In this document: positions 45,756 through 54,600 of the stretch, piece after piece
Position numbering within the stretch: position 1 is the stretch's first letter
Layout of the letters: the number at the start of each line of letters is the position of its first letter
Source of the DNA: Thermoclostridium sp036562185
Lineage (GTDB): Bacteria > Bacillota > Clostridia > DSM-8532
Reading direction: 5' to 3'
NCBI GenBank assembly: GCA_036562185.1
Contig: DATCKN010000094.1
Location: 12,931 to 76,930, forward strand
DNA length: 64,000 bases
Program-made: the position numbers and the translations under genes
Notes under the pieces: generated by a model
What the model saw: the letters and a program-made list of their open reading frames with translations, nothing else
The model's database searches: none
Told to the model about the DNA's origin: nothing

Positions 45756-46958
45756 TCAGGAATTTATAAGCCTTTCTATAAGCTTATGCCCTTCTTCGAT
45801 AAAAATGCCGGCAGATGCCGCATCTTTTTCACAATAGGTTTTATTACTTTTCTTTGATTCGGTTTTCCGATAGATTACATATGGAACGGGATCTCTTGAA
45901 TGGGTCCTTATTGACAGCGGTGTAGGATGGTCAGGGAGAAGAAGTATTGAGTAATCCCACTTGGAAAGGCCTTGCATTAAAGGACCAAGCAGCTCTGAAT
46001 CTATCAGCTCAATTGATTTAACCTTGCCTTCAACAGAACCCTGATGCCCGCATTCGTCCGGTGCTTCAACATGAATATAGACAAAATCCCTTCCCGATTC
46101 CAGTTCATTCAATGCGGCCAGTGCTTTGCCTTTATAGTTCGTATGAATATTCCCGGTGGCACCTTCAACATAAACTACGTTCAGTCCGGCCAGCATTCCT
46201 ATTCCACGGACCAGATCCACTGCCGATATCACGCTTCCCGAAAGGTTGAACTTTTCATGAAATGATTCCAGTGACGGCTTCCTGCCCTGTCCCCACAGCC
46301 ATATTGAAGTAGCCGGATTCAGGCCTTTTTCAATACGTTTTTGGTTCACCGGATGTCCTTTTAAAATTTTTGAGCTTTCCTTCATCAGTGACAATAATAA
46401 TTCGCTGCCTTCACCTTTTGGCAGAAAGTTTTTAATTTTTTTCCCGCTGATATCATGAGGCGGGGTAAGATTAAGATCCAGCCTGCCTTCATTCCAGACA
46501 ACACAATGCCTGTAGCTGACTCCGGGATAAAATGAAAATGTGCTGTTGCTGAGTTTTTCGGACAGCGCCTTGATTAGTTCGCGGGATTCCCCGGTGGTTA
46601 TCTCGCCCGAACTGTAATCTATCATTGTCCTGTCTTCATAGTTTTCTTCATCCGACAGGGTTACAAGGTTGCATCTTATGGCAATGTCATTTTCGCCCAG
46701 GTCAATTCCCATGCTTACGGCTTCGAGAGGTGAACGCCCGGTATAATATACTGACGGATCATATCCGAACACCGATAGATTTGCCACATCGCTGCCCGGC
46801 TGAAGAGTATCCGGTATTGTTTTAACAAGCCCGATCTCGCCGTTTTGTGCGAGATAGTCCATATTTGGTTTAAACGCAGCTTCAAGAGGAGTTTTGCCTT
46901 TTAATTCCGGCATGGGGTAATCTGCCATACCATCCCCGATAAGAACAATATATTTCAT
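45756..46958 (-). CDS. apgM: cofactor-independent phosphoglycerate mutase (archaeal type)
   Basis: A 400-residue alkaline-phosphatase-superfamily protein. N-terminal MKYIVLIGDGMADYP carries a metal-binding Asp; GSDVANLSVFGYDP has the catalytic Ser; YIHVEAPDECGHQG and LLPDHPTPLSIRTHSRDPVP carry the second-metal Asp/His residues. This is the aPGAM type, which interconverts 2- and 3-phosphoglycerate without bisphosphoglycerate. Length matches. Monocistronic on the minus strand. The classic iPGM (GpmI, about 510 residues) is longer, so the archaeal-like type is favoured. Confidence 0.92.
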   Translation of the reverse strand: MKYIVLIGDGMADYPMPELKGKTPLEAAFKPNMDYLAQNGEIGLVKTIPDTLQPGSDVANLSVFGYDPSVYYTGRSPLEAVSMGIDLGENDIAIRCNLVTLSDEENYEDRTMIDYSSGEITTGESRELIKALSEKLSNSTFSFYPGVSYRHCVVWNEGRLDLNLTPPHDISGKKIKNFLPKGEGSELLLSLMKESSKILKGHPVNQKRIEKGLNPATSIWLWGQGRKPSLESFHEKFNLSGSVISAVDLVRGIGMLAGLNVVYVEGATGNIHTNYKGKALAALNELESGRDFVYIHVEAPDECGHQGSVEGKVKSIELIDSELLGPLMQGLSKWDYSILLLPDHPTPLSIRTHSRDPVPYVIYRKTESKKSNKTYCEKDAASAGIFIEEGHKLIERLINS

Positions 46959-47131
46959 TCTAAACCACCTTATTTAAAAACCTTTCATCCAACTGCTTTA
47001 ATATGTTTAATTTCCGTCAATTGCTTTTACAACACAACTTATGCAAACTGCTTCAGTTGACGTTTATAATAATATATATACCATCAGGCATTGTCTGATT
47101 AAACGATAAATTTATGGTAAATATTAACGCA

Positions 47132-47167
47132 TAAAAAAAGACAAGTCAAGATGACTTGCCTTTTTTT
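47132..47167 (-). terminator. terminator of oadB
   Basis: AAAAAAAGACAAGTCA and TGACTTGCCTTTTTTT pair around AGA with one mismatch; U-rich on the minus strand. Confidence 0.85.
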
Positions 47168-47177
47168 ATATTAAGTC

Positions 47178-48365
47178 TTATCCTACCATCGATAACAATA
47201 CACCTGCTGCAATGGCCGAGCCTATAACTCCGGCAACATTTGGGCCCATAGCGTGCATCAGAAGGAAGTTCTGAGGATTAGCTTCCTGGCCTACCTTCTG
47301 TGAAACACGGGCAGCCATCGGTACGGCGGATACCCCGGCTGAACCGATTAACGGATTTACCTTTCCACCGGTGAGCCAGCACATAAGCTTTCCGAACAAT
47401 ACACCGGTTGCAGTTCCCACACTGAATGCTATTAATCCCAATAAAATAATTAAAAGAGCCTGTATTCCGAAGCCGGGCTGGCTAAGCTTGTCTGCACTTG
47501 CTGTAGCACCAACTGTAAGTCCTAAGAATATAGTAACTATGTTTATTAATGCATTTTCAGCAGTCTCGCTTAAACGACCTACAACTCCGCTTTCTCGGAA
47601 AAGATTTCCAAGCATCAGCATTGCAATTAGCGGAGCGGCAGAAGGAATTAATAAAACTGTAAGAAGAGTAACAACGATGGGGAAAAGAATTTTTTCTGTT
47701 TTGGAAACGGGGCGCAATTGTTCCATAACAATCTGACGTTCTTTTTTAGTGGTAAGTGCCCTCATAATTGGAGGCTGAATTACCGGAACAAGAGCCATAT
47801 ATGAATAAGCAGCCAATGCAATTGGACCCAGAAGCTCGGGTGCAAGTTTAGTGGTAAGCCATATTGCTGTAGGGCCATCGGCTCCGCCAATAATTGCAAT
47901 TGAAGCTGCCTGTTTTTCAGTGAATTTACCGAGAGCCATTGCTCCAAGGTATGTTCCGAAAATACCAAACTGAGCTGCAGCTCCTAACAATAAGCTTTTC
48001 GGGTTTGCAATCAATGGACCGAAATCTGTCATAACACCTATTCCGAGGAATATTAACGGCGGGTATATTCCCAGCTTAACACCAAGGTACAATAAATCAA
48101 ACAAACCGCCTTCGTGAAGTATAGCCCCAAAATCAAGAGGACTGGCATCCCATAGTTCCGGATGCATTAATCCGCCAAGAGGAAGATTTGCTGCCAGCAT
48201 ACCAAATGATATTGGAACCAGAAGTAAAGGCTCATATTTTTTAACTATAGCAAGGTATAAAAAAACACAGGCTATTACTATCATAACCAAATGCAGAGGT
48301 GTCATATTGGCAAAGCCTGATTCCTGAATAAGACTTGATATTGCGTTAGTAAAATCCTGCCACAT
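47178..48365 (-). CDS. oadB: sodium-translocating decarboxylase beta subunit
   Basis: ATG 48365 has GGAG six bases upstream; an ATG at 48377 is too close to its site. The 395-residue membrane protein has the OadB/GcdB/MmdB features: GIGVMTDFGPLIANPKSLLLGAAAQ, IIGGADGPTAIWLTTKLAPELLGP (conserved Asp for sodium) and NPLIGSAGVSAVPMAARV. It couples carboxybiotin decarboxylation to sodium export. The gamma subunit gene lies immediately upstream. The alpha and biotin carrier subunits are absent, so the substrate (oxaloacetate, methylmalonyl-CoA or glutaconyl-CoA) cannot be assigned. Confidence 0.93.
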   Translation of the reverse strand: MWQDFTNAISSLIQESGFANMTPLHLVMIVIACVFLYLAIVKKYEPLLLVPISFGMLAANLPLGGLMHPELWDASPLDFGAILHEGGLFDLLYLGVKLGIYPPLIFLGIGVMTDFGPLIANPKSLLLGAAAQFGIFGTYLGAMALGKFTEKQAASIAIIGGADGPTAIWLTTKLAPELLGPIALAAYSYMALVPVIQPPIMRALTTKKERQIVMEQLRPVSKTEKILFPIVVTLLTVLLIPSAAPLIAMLMLGNLFRESGVVGRLSETAENALINIVTIFLGLTVGATASADKLSQPGFGIQALLIILLGLIAFSVGTATGVLFGKLMCWLTGGKVNPLIGSAGVSAVPMAARVSQKVGQEANPQNFLLMHAMGPNVAGVIGSAIAAGVLLSMVG

Positions 48366-48398
48366 AATTATCTCCATAATCTCCTTTTACTAATATTT

Positions 48399-48782
48399 TT
48401 AAAGTCTTGTAAGGATATATTCATTTCTTCCGGCTACGTTCCATATAGGAGTGGTATGTCCAATACGTTTGATTGATTTGACTTTTAAATCTGCACTTGA
48501 ACCGCCCATGCTGGCTGCGATTGCCGCAGTAATAACAGCTATAAGCTCTGGACTCAAACCGTGCTGAGTGGTCGAAGTGGAATTAACATTGGTGGTTTCA
48601 GCCACATTTTTTATTTGAACATCATTTTTTTGAACGTTATTACTCTGACCATTGTTGCTGTTATTCTTCCTGTTACTGAACTTTGAAACAATCGCTGAGT
48701 ATATTTTTATGCAAAGACTTAATAATGTAAGTGAGGCAAAAACAACCACCATACCTACCAGAACAACACTGAATGTACTCAA
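48399..48782 (-). CDS. oadG: OadG-family sodium pump decarboxylase gamma subunit
   Basis: Probable TTG start at 48782, six bases after GGGGAGGTG; a GTG at 48791 overlaps the ribosome site. About 127 residues: one N-terminal membrane helix (VVLVGMVVVFASLTLLSLCI), a long Asn/Gln/Thr-rich linker, a second hydrophobic helix (LIAVITAAIAASMGG) and a C-terminal tail IKRIGHTTPIWNVAGRNEYILTR typical of clostridial OadG-like proteins. It anchors the catalytic subunits to OadB. Operon with oadB (33-base gap). Confidence 0.85.
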   Translation of the reverse strand: MSTFSVVLVGMVVVFASLTLLSLCIKIYSAIVSKFSNRKNNSNNGQSNNVQKNDVQIKNVAETTNVNSTSTTQHGLSPELIAVITAAIAASMGGSSADLKVKSIKRIGHTTPIWNVAGRNEYILTRL

Positions 48783-48791
48783 TTTATGCAC

Positions 48792-49240
48792 CTCCCCGTA
48801 GAATAGAAAAATCTGTTCGTGTTAAAAGTATCACAATATTTGATTACAGTCAATATAACGAAATGTAAAAAGTTCCTCTACTTCTTACATTTATCGGGTA
48901 CATGGTTTCATAAAGCATTTGTCTGATAAAGCACCAATAAATAACTGATACCCGGTTTCCTGATAATAAAACAAAATATTCCGGCTTTAATTTAAATGTC
49001 TTGAAATTAAAACATGTGCCTGTTAAACAAGCAGTTAAAACAGCATCTTTGCTGTTTAAAATAGTATTTTCGTGTTGCAGTTTATTTAATCTTTGGGGTA
49101 TAATAATTTTTAATGGTTGGATAATTCCATGAGGAATTTTTCTATACTGTTGAGTGGAATTTCGGGTATATATTTTAGTAATATTCCTGAGTGATCAGAG
49201 TATTGACATTAAGTTAATTATAGTATGGGAGGAATCTGCG
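48792..49240. other. divergent intergenic region with hairpin and promoter
   Basis: About 450 bases between oadG and the DUF1858 gene. It contains a hairpin (TTAAAACAGCA / TGCTGTTTAA around 49035-49059) and the promoter at 49075-49104. The rest is AT-rich and shows no gene. Confidence 0.5.
49075..49104 (+). promoter_or_regulatory. promoter of DUF1858 gene
   Basis: TTGCAG (49075-49080) and TATAAT (49099-49104) with an 18-base spacer. The leader before the start at 49241 would be about 130 bases. Confidence 0.55.
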
Positions 49241-49447
49241 ATGGCAAAGGTTTCAGAAGATATGATCATAAGAGAAGTGCTTATGCTGGATGAAGGCACA
49301 GCCCCAATTTTTATGAAGCATGGGATGCATTGTTTGTTTTGCCCGTCTGCATCGGGTGAAAGCATTAAAGATGCATGTGCTGTGCATGGCATAGATGCAA
49401 AAAAACTCATTGATGATCTGAATGAATATCTCAGCAGCAAGGAATAA
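49241..49447 (+). CDS. DUF1858 domain protein (hybrid-cluster-like helper)
   Basis: ATG 49241 after GGGAGG; 68 residues. MIIREVLMLDEGTAPIFMKHGMHC then LFCPSASGESIKDACAVHGID is the DUF1858 (ScdA N-terminal-like) pattern, with Cys-x-x-Cys that may bind iron-sulfur or act in redox chemistry. A terminator follows. It precedes the hydrogenase-like sensor cluster but has its own promoter and terminator. Confidence 0.85.
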   Translation: MAKVSEDMIIREVLMLDEGTAPIFMKHGMHCLFCPSASGESIKDACAVHGIDAKKLIDDLNEYLSSKE

Positions 49448-49449
49448 AT

Positions 49450-49476
49450 GAAAGCCGCCTTATTTGGCGGCTTTTT
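49450..49476 (+). terminator. terminator of DUF1858 gene
   Basis: AAAGCCGCC and GGCGGCTTT pair around a 6-base loop, with T5. Confidence 0.85.
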
Positions 49477-49509
49477 ACTAATGAATGATTATTCGGTGGC
49501 TAATACTGA

Positions 49510-49538
49510 TTGACGCCTATTTATGGAAAGTCTATAAT
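49510..49538 (+). promoter_or_regulatory. promoter of hydrogenase-like sensor operon
   Basis: TTGACG (49510-49515) and TATAAT (49533-49538) with a 17-base spacer, 29 bases before the first start codon. Confidence 0.7.
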
Positions 49539-49567
49539 TAAAGTACTGATTACTAATGAGGTGTTGT

Positions 49568-49924
49568 ATGGTATTAAATGAAATTATAGAGCTGATAAAT
49601 GGTGAAATTCATACATGTACCGATAAAATGAATATTATCATAAAATCAGCATGCGGTGCCGATTTAATGAGCGATGTAATGGCCTTTTCAAAGGAAAATG
49701 CCATGCTCCTTACAGGTCTTGTAAATCCTCAGGTTATCCGTACAGCTGAAATGATGGATATTCAGGTGGTCGTGTTTGTGCGCGGGAAGAAACCCAGCAA
49801 AGAAATGTGTGAATTAGCCGAAGAAAAAGGAATTGTCCTTTTATCAACAGACTTATCCATGTTTACTGCATGCGGAATATTATATAAAGCCGGAATTGTA
49901 GGAAAAGGAAGCGAATGTGAGTAG
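49568..49924 (+). CDS. DRTGG domain protein (first of two)
   Basis: ATG 49568 follows GAGGTG; 118 residues. The sequence has the DRTGG-type core: SACGADLMSDVMAFSKENAMLLTGL, and IQVVVFVRGKKPSKEMCELAEEKGIVLLST. In this family the domain is a regulatory nucleotide/ligand-binding fold, also found near phosphotransacetylase and CBS proteins. It overlaps the next gene by 8 bases, so they are co-translated. A second DRTGG gene lies three genes on. Confidence 0.7.
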   Translation: MVLNEIIELINGEIHTCTDKMNIIIKSACGADLMSDVMAFSKENAMLLTGLVNPQVIRTAEMMDIQVVVFVRGKKPSKEMCELAEEKGIVLLSTDLSMFTACGILYKAGIVGKGSECE

Positions 49925-50342
49925 TATTATAATAAAGGAATATGATATACCTGCCAATGACTTTTCCAGGGCAGGAGAAGCGTCAAGTAATGTTCGGAAA
50001 TTATTGACCCAATTAGGGGTAAATCCAGCAATTATAAAGAGAACATCCATTGCCATGTATGAAGCTGAATTAAATGTCGTTATACATGGGAACGGAGGAA
50101 GGGCTCGCGTTGAAATTTTTGAGGATAAAATTGAAATACTGGTTTATGACGAGGGGCCCGGAATAGAAGATATTGAACTTGCGATGAAAGAAGGATATTC
50201 CACCGCGCCTGACTTTATCAGAGAAATGGGGTTTGGTGCGGGAATGGGTCTGTCCAATATCAAAAAGAATTCAGACAAATTTGTATTGGAAAGCGAACCT
50301 AATAAGGGAACAAGGGTTTATATAACAATATATCTGTATTAG
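49917..50342 (+). CDS. RsbW-like ATP-binding protein (anti-sigma / kinase family)
   Basis: GTG start at 49917, overlapping the previous stop by 8 bases. The 141 residues form a GHKL ATPase: N-box YEAELNVVIHGNGG, G1 YDEGPGIEDIELAM and G2 GFGAGMGLSNIKKNSD. Such stand-alone domains phosphorylate anti-anti-sigma factors or bind sigma factors. No SpoIIAA-like partner is present, but the next gene is a hydrogenase-like Fe-S protein, an association known from HsfB-type sensor clusters. Its target is therefore unknown. Confidence 0.85.
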   Translation: MSSIIIKEYDIPANDFSRAGEASSNVRKLLTQLGVNPAIIKRTSIAMYEAELNVVIHGNGGRARVEIFEDKIEILVYDEGPGIEDIELAMKEGYSTAPDFIREMGFGAGMGLSNIKKNSDKFVLESEPNKGTRVYITIYLY

Positions 50343-50357
50343 GGAAAGGACAGTAAT

Positions 50358-51698
50358 ATGACTGGTTACTTTCATTCGGTTACACTCGAGGAGGGAAAGT
50401 GCAGAGGGTGCACGAATTGTATTAAACATTGTCCCACTGAGGCCATACGGGTAAGAAACGGTAAGGCGACAATTATCAAAGAACGCTGTATAGACTGTGG
50501 TGAGTGCATCAGGGTTTGTCCATATCATGCTAAGAAGGCAGTTACTGATCCTTTTTCAATTATGTCAGAGTATCAATTCAAGATTGCATTGCCGGCACCG
50601 TCGCTTTATGGACAGTTTGGCCAGGATTTTTCGAGGGAACGAATTCTGCAGGGATTATTGGAACTCGGTTTTGACTGGGTTTTTGAAGTAGCAAGGGCTG
50701 CTGAGATAGTATCAGACGCCACAAGGCAGATACTGAAATCGGGAAATGTAAAAAAACCAGTGATATCTTCTGCTTGTCCGGCCGTGGTACGGCTGATTCA
50801 GGTGAGGTTTCCGAATTTAATAAATAATCTTCTGAAAATTGAATCTCCCATGGAAGTTGCTGCAAGAATTGCAAAGCATACAATAGCCAGAAAGAAAAAT
50901 ATTCCCACCGACAAAATCGGCGTATTTTTTATATCCCCATGTGCTGCTAAAGTTACCAGTGTCAAAGCTCCTTATGAAAAAAAGGAGTCTTTTGTTAATG
51001 GCGTATTTGCAATGAAAGATATACATATCAAACTGCTTGAAAAAATGAAAACCATACATCAGGATAATGACAGTGACCTGGTATCTTCAGGAGCGTATGG
51101 TGTGGGATGGGCGGTTTCAGGCGGCGAAAGCCGTGCCCTTGAAAATCCGAAGTCCCTGGCGGTTCATGGGATCCACAATGTTATTGATATTTTTGAGGAA
51201 ATAGTCGAAGACAGGCTGCATGAAGTGGACTTTGTTGAAGCATTGTCCTGTACCGAGGGATGCCTTGGAGGACCTTTGACTGTTGTAAATCCTTTTGTTG
51301 CCAGAACAATCCTCAAAGGACAGGTTGAGAAGGCAAAAGCGAAGGATTTTTCCAATGAAAACGTGGCTGCAGATTATCAGGATTTGTTATGGACAAAAGA
51401 TATGGAATACAAACCCATATTAAAGCTGGATGACAATATGATGAAAGCCATGATAAAGATGCAGAAGCTGGAAGAGATTAATGACGGGCTTCCGGGCCTT
51501 GATTGCGGTGCCTGCGGATCGCCAAACTGCCGTGCTCTTGCCGAAGATATAGTAAGAGGGCTCGCATTCGAGACCGATTGTATATTCAAACTGAGGGAAA
51601 AGGTATCGGATCTGGCAGATCATATGAAAGCGCTTGAACATATATACAGGCCGAAAATAGAGGATAAAAACATTGCTCAGGGGGAAGAAGACAAATGA
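50358..51698 (+). CDS. [FeFe]-hydrogenase-like sensor protein (HsfB type)
   Basis: A 446-residue protein. N-terminal two 4Fe-4S ferredoxin motifs (CRGCTNCIKHCPTEA; CIDCGECIRVCPYHA), then an H-cluster-like domain with SSACPAVVRL, FISPCAAKVTS and EALSCTEGCLGGPL, which are the three Cys regions of [FeFe] hydrogenase in altered form. At the C terminus is a four-Cys Fe-S domain (LPGLDCGACGSPNCRALAEDIVRG). The altered motifs and lack of electron-transfer subunits favour a sensory role for hydrogen or redox state. It is the centre of a tight operon with GHKL ATPase and DRTGG proteins; its stop overlaps the next start. Confidence 0.85.
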   Translation: MTGYFHSVTLEEGKCRGCTNCIKHCPTEAIRVRNGKATIIKERCIDCGECIRVCPYHAKKAVTDPFSIMSEYQFKIALPAPSLYGQFGQDFSRERILQGLLELGFDWVFEVARAAEIVSDATRQILKSGNVKKPVISSACPAVVRLIQVRFPNLINNLLKIESPMEVAARIAKHTIARKKNIPTDKIGVFFISPCAAKVTSVKAPYEKKESFVNGVFAMKDIHIKLLEKMKTIHQDNDSDLVSSGAYGVGWAVSGGESRALENPKSLAVHGIHNVIDIFEEIVEDRLHEVDFVEALSCTEGCLGGPLTVVNPFVARTILKGQVEKAKAKDFSNENVAADYQDLLWTKDMEYKPILKLDDNMMKAMIKMQKLEEINDGLPGLDCGACGSPNCRALAEDIVRGLAFETDCIFKLREKVSDLADHMKALEHIYRPKIEDKNIAQGEEDK

Positions 51699-52045
51699 CA
51701 GTCAATGAGTTTGTACAGCAGTGCGGATACAAAATACTAAGTTGTGCTGAAAAAGCCGATAATACAGAAATTACAGGGGTTTATGTCTGTGATTTGCTTA
51801 GTATGGCAATGGCGCGTATCCAGGATGGTGAACTTTGGATTACTGTACATACGAACATCAACATTGTAGCCGTAGCTTGCCTTACCAATGCCTCGTGCAT
51901 TGTTATTCCCGAAAATATTGACGTTGAGGAAATGACAATTAATAAAGCCACCGAAAAAGGGGTTATTATTGTCCAGGCGCCACACACAAGTTATGAAATT
52001 TGCATCAATTATTATCTGAAAAAATCGGAGTTTGATCATGATTAA
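51695..52045 (+). CDS. DRTGG domain protein (second)
   Basis: ATG overlaps the previous stop (ATGA at 51695-51698); 116 residues. TEITGVYVCDLLSMAMARIQDGELWITV is the family pattern, followed by NASCIVIPENIDVEEMTINKATEKGVIIVQ. It is a paralogue in fold of the first gene of the operon, though the sequences differ widely. It overlaps the PHP gene start. Confidence 0.75.
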   Translation: MTVNEFVQQCGYKILSCAEKADNTEITGVYVCDLLSMAMARIQDGELWITVHTNINIVAVACLTNASCIVIPENIDVEEMTINKATEKGVIIVQAPHTSYEICINYYLKKSEFDHD

Positions 52046-52751
52046 AGCGGCAGTGGATCTTCATATTCATTCCTGCCTTTCTCCCTGTGCCGGCAATGAC
52101 ATGACACCCGGCAATATTGTTATGATGTCGAAAATAAAGGGGCTTGATGCAATTTCGGTGTGCGATCATAACCACACCGGGAATCTTGAAGCCATAGCAA
52201 AAGTGGCCGAAGAAGTTGGTATTTTACTCATTCCCGGAATTGAGCTTGAAACCAGTGAAGAAATACATGTTCTTTGCTATTTCCCGTCTTTGGAATGCAT
52301 TTTTAACCTTCAGTCCATATTAAACGGGTATTATCTTAATATTAAAAACAGGGAGGATATTTTTGGCGAACAGTGGATTATGGACGCGGACGACAGGCCT
52401 TTGGAAAAAGTGGAGCATTTGTTAACCACAGCTACAAAGCTTGATTTATACAGTTGTGTCTCATTAGTGCGTGAGCTTGGAGGTGTTCCTGTCCCTGCCC
52501 ATGTTGACAGGAGTTCCTATAGCATTTTGTCAAACCTTGGTTCAATACCCGATGACCTGCTGTTTAACACGCTGGAGTTGTCACGGTATATCTCAAAAGC
52601 TGATTTTTTAAATAAATATCCCGAATTTTCCGACAGATTTTTTATTTCATCATCCGATGCTCACGAGCTTGGTATGATTCTCGAAAGAGAATCTTTTATT
52701 GAACTGGAAAAACTAACTGTACCTGATGTTCTGGAGAAGCTGCGGGGATGA
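52038..52751 (+). CDS. PHP-domain metal-dependent phosphoesterase
   Basis: ATG 52038 (TTG 52032 also possible), overlapping the DRTGG gene. The 237 residues start with VDLHIHSCLSPCAGNDMTPG (HxH) and include SVCDHNHTGN, PGIELETSEEIHVLCYF, PVPAHVDRSSYS and SSDAHELG, the complete metal-binding set of TrpH-type PHP enzymes. It probably hydrolyses a phosphoester such as a nucleotide. Last gene of the sensor operon; pyrK follows 35 bases later. Confidence 0.85.
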   Translation: MIKAAVDLHIHSCLSPCAGNDMTPGNIVMMSKIKGLDAISVCDHNHTGNLEAIAKVAEEVGILLIPGIELETSEEIHVLCYFPSLECIFNLQSILNGYYLNIKNREDIFGEQWIMDADDRPLEKVEHLLTTATKLDLYSCVSLVRELGGVPVPAHVDRSSYSILSNLGSIPDDLLFNTLELSRYISKADFLNKYPEFSDRFFISSSDAHELGMILERESFIELEKLTVPDVLEKLRG

Positions 52752-52786
52752 AAAATAATTAATGGCATAGACACTGGAGGATACTT

Positions 52787-53566
52787 ATGAAGTTTAACGG
52801 ATCTGTTGTTAAGGCTGAAAAACTGGCGGAAGATATTTACTTTCTGCGTCTTAAATCCGGGATAATCCCGGAAAAGGCGGTGCCAGGTCAGTTTGTGAAT
52901 ATAAGGTGCTGCAATGGCCTGGATGCCTATTTAAGACGTCCAATAAGCATTTTACGGACAAATACCTTGGAAAGCACGTTTGATATTGTTTATATGATAC
53001 GCGGTAAAGGTACGAGGCTTTTGTCCTGCTTTGAATGCGGTGATACTGTGGATTGTGTCGGCCCCCTCGGCAAGGGATTTACTCTTCCTGAAAACGGGGA
53101 AAAGATCTGCGTTATTGGCGGAGGTATCGGGATTTTCCCGCTGTTGTTCCTGCTGGAGAGAAGTGTTGAGGTGGAAAAAACCGCTTTTCTTGGGTTCAGG
53201 ACAAAGGACCTGATGGTTTTGCAGGAGGATTTTCAGAAGGTTACCGACAGGCTGGTTATATCCACCGATGACGGAAGTTTTGGGCAAAAAGGGCTTATTA
53301 CAAAACCTTTTCTGGAATACCTTGAAAATGAAAAGCCAGACAGGGTTTACACATGTGGGCCTGTACCGATGATGAAAACAGTGGCTGAAGCCTGCACCGA
53401 AAAAGGTATTTTCTGTGAAGTATCGATGGAACAGCGCATGGGCTGTGGTATTGGGGCATGTCTTGTATGCGCCTGCAAAGTAAGGAATAATGATGATTAT
53501 GAATATGAGCGCATCTGCAGGGATGGCCCGGTTTTTAATGCCGGGAAAATTATGTTTGATATTTAA
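52787..53566 (+). CDS. pyrK: dihydroorotate dehydrogenase electron-transfer subunit
   Basis: TGGAGGATACTT before the ATG; 259 residues. FAD-binding motif LRRPISIL, NAD-binding GGGIGIFPLLFLL and the [2Fe-2S] Cys loop near the C terminus (GCGIGACLVCACKV and a later Cys in RICRDGPVF) are complete. With PyrD it forms the NAD-linked class 1B dihydroorotate dehydrogenase used by anaerobes for pyrimidine synthesis. It is adjacent to pyrD (33-base gap). Confidence 0.95.
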   Translation: MKFNGSVVKAEKLAEDIYFLRLKSGIIPEKAVPGQFVNIRCCNGLDAYLRRPISILRTNTLESTFDIVYMIRGKGTRLLSCFECGDTVDCVGPLGKGFTLPENGEKICVIGGGIGIFPLLFLLERSVEVEKTAFLGFRTKDLMVLQEDFQKVTDRLVISTDDGSFGQKGLITKPFLEYLENEKPDRVYTCGPVPMMKTVAEACTEKGIFCEVSMEQRMGCGIGACLVCACKVRNNDDYEYERICRDGPVFNAGKIMFDI

Positions 53567-53599
53567 GGCTTAAAAAATGGTTTTGGGGAGGATTTATTC

Positions 53600-54505
53600 T
53601 TGGATTTATCGGTTAATATTGCAGGACTGAAACTTAAAAATCCCATAATCGCCGCTTCGGGAACTTTCGGATTCGGAAGGGAGTTCAGCGAGTTTTTTGA
53701 TTTGAGTATGTTAGGCGGTATATCGGTAAAAGGGCTTACTTTAAGCCCGAGAAAAGGTAATGCGCCGCCCCGGATTGCCGAGACCCCTGCGGGGATTTTA
53801 AACAGTGTCGGGCTTCAAAACCCGGGGGTAGATGCTTTTATACGTGATGAAATACCGTTTTTAAAAAGTTTTGATACCTGTATAATCGCGAACATAGCCG
53901 GAAATACCGTAGAAGATTACTGCCGCATTGCAGAGATTTTGTCTGATGCCGATATTGATGCGATAGAGCTGAATGTTTCATGCCCGAATGTGAAGGAAGG
54001 CTGTCTTATGTTTGGCAGCACTGCAGAGGGTATTTCGAAAGTGACGTCGGCAGTCCGGAAGGTATGTAAAAAGCCTCTCATTGTAAAGCTTTCTCCAAAT
54101 GTAACCGATATTGCTGAAATGGCAAGGGCTGCAGAAGGTTCCGGAGCGGACTGCGTGAGTTTGATAAATACAATCCTGGGAATGGCAATAGATATAAACT
54201 CGAGAAAACCCATACTCGGAAATATAATGGGCGGGCTTTCAGGCCCTGCTGTTAAACCTGTTGCCGTGCGCATGGTATACCAGGTTTCAAAGGCCGTAAA
54301 GATACCCGTTATCGGAATGGGCGGTATTTCAGGCGCGGAAGATGCTGTGGAATTTTTACTGGCAGGAGCGTCTGCGGTGATGATAGGAACCGCAGGATTT
54401 GTTAATCCTTATGTCTGGATAGAAACTGCCGAAGGAATAAAACAGTACATGGAAAAGCACGGTTTTGAGAGAGTTTCGGATATTACAGGGGCTCTGCTGG
54501 ATTAG
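53600..54505 (+). CDS. pyrD: dihydroorotate dehydrogenase, catalytic subunit (class 1B)
   Basis: TTG start at 53600 after GGGGAGGATT; 301 residues. FMN/orotate motifs: AASGTFGFGREF, NSVGLQNPGVDAF, ELNVSCPNVKEG (catalytic Cys), VKLSPNVTDI, NTILGMAIDINSRKP, GGLSGPAVKP and GMGGISGAEDAVEFLLAGA. It oxidises dihydroorotate to orotate, passing electrons through PyrK to NAD. Length is normal. Confidence 0.96.
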   Translation: MDLSVNIAGLKLKNPIIAASGTFGFGREFSEFFDLSMLGGISVKGLTLSPRKGNAPPRIAETPAGILNSVGLQNPGVDAFIRDEIPFLKSFDTCIIANIAGNTVEDYCRIAEILSDADIDAIELNVSCPNVKEGCLMFGSTAEGISKVTSAVRKVCKKPLIVKLSPNVTDIAEMARAAEGSGADCVSLINTILGMAIDINSRKPILGNIMGGLSGPAVKPVAVRMVYQVSKAVKIPVIGMGGISGAEDAVEFLLAGASAVMIGTAGFVNPYVWIETAEGIKQYMEKHGFERVSDITGALLD

Positions 54506-54600
54506 GATGTTGTAAGGAAATTCTTTGGCTCCGGCGTTCTGGTGAAAACTATTAACAGCACCTAATAAAGATTATCAGGAAACAGTGAAAGGGTGGAACG

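Noticed and set aside
50358..51698. Catalytic [FeFe] hydrogenase
   Set aside because: The H-cluster Cys motifs are altered and no electron-transfer or maturation genes are near; sensory role preferred.
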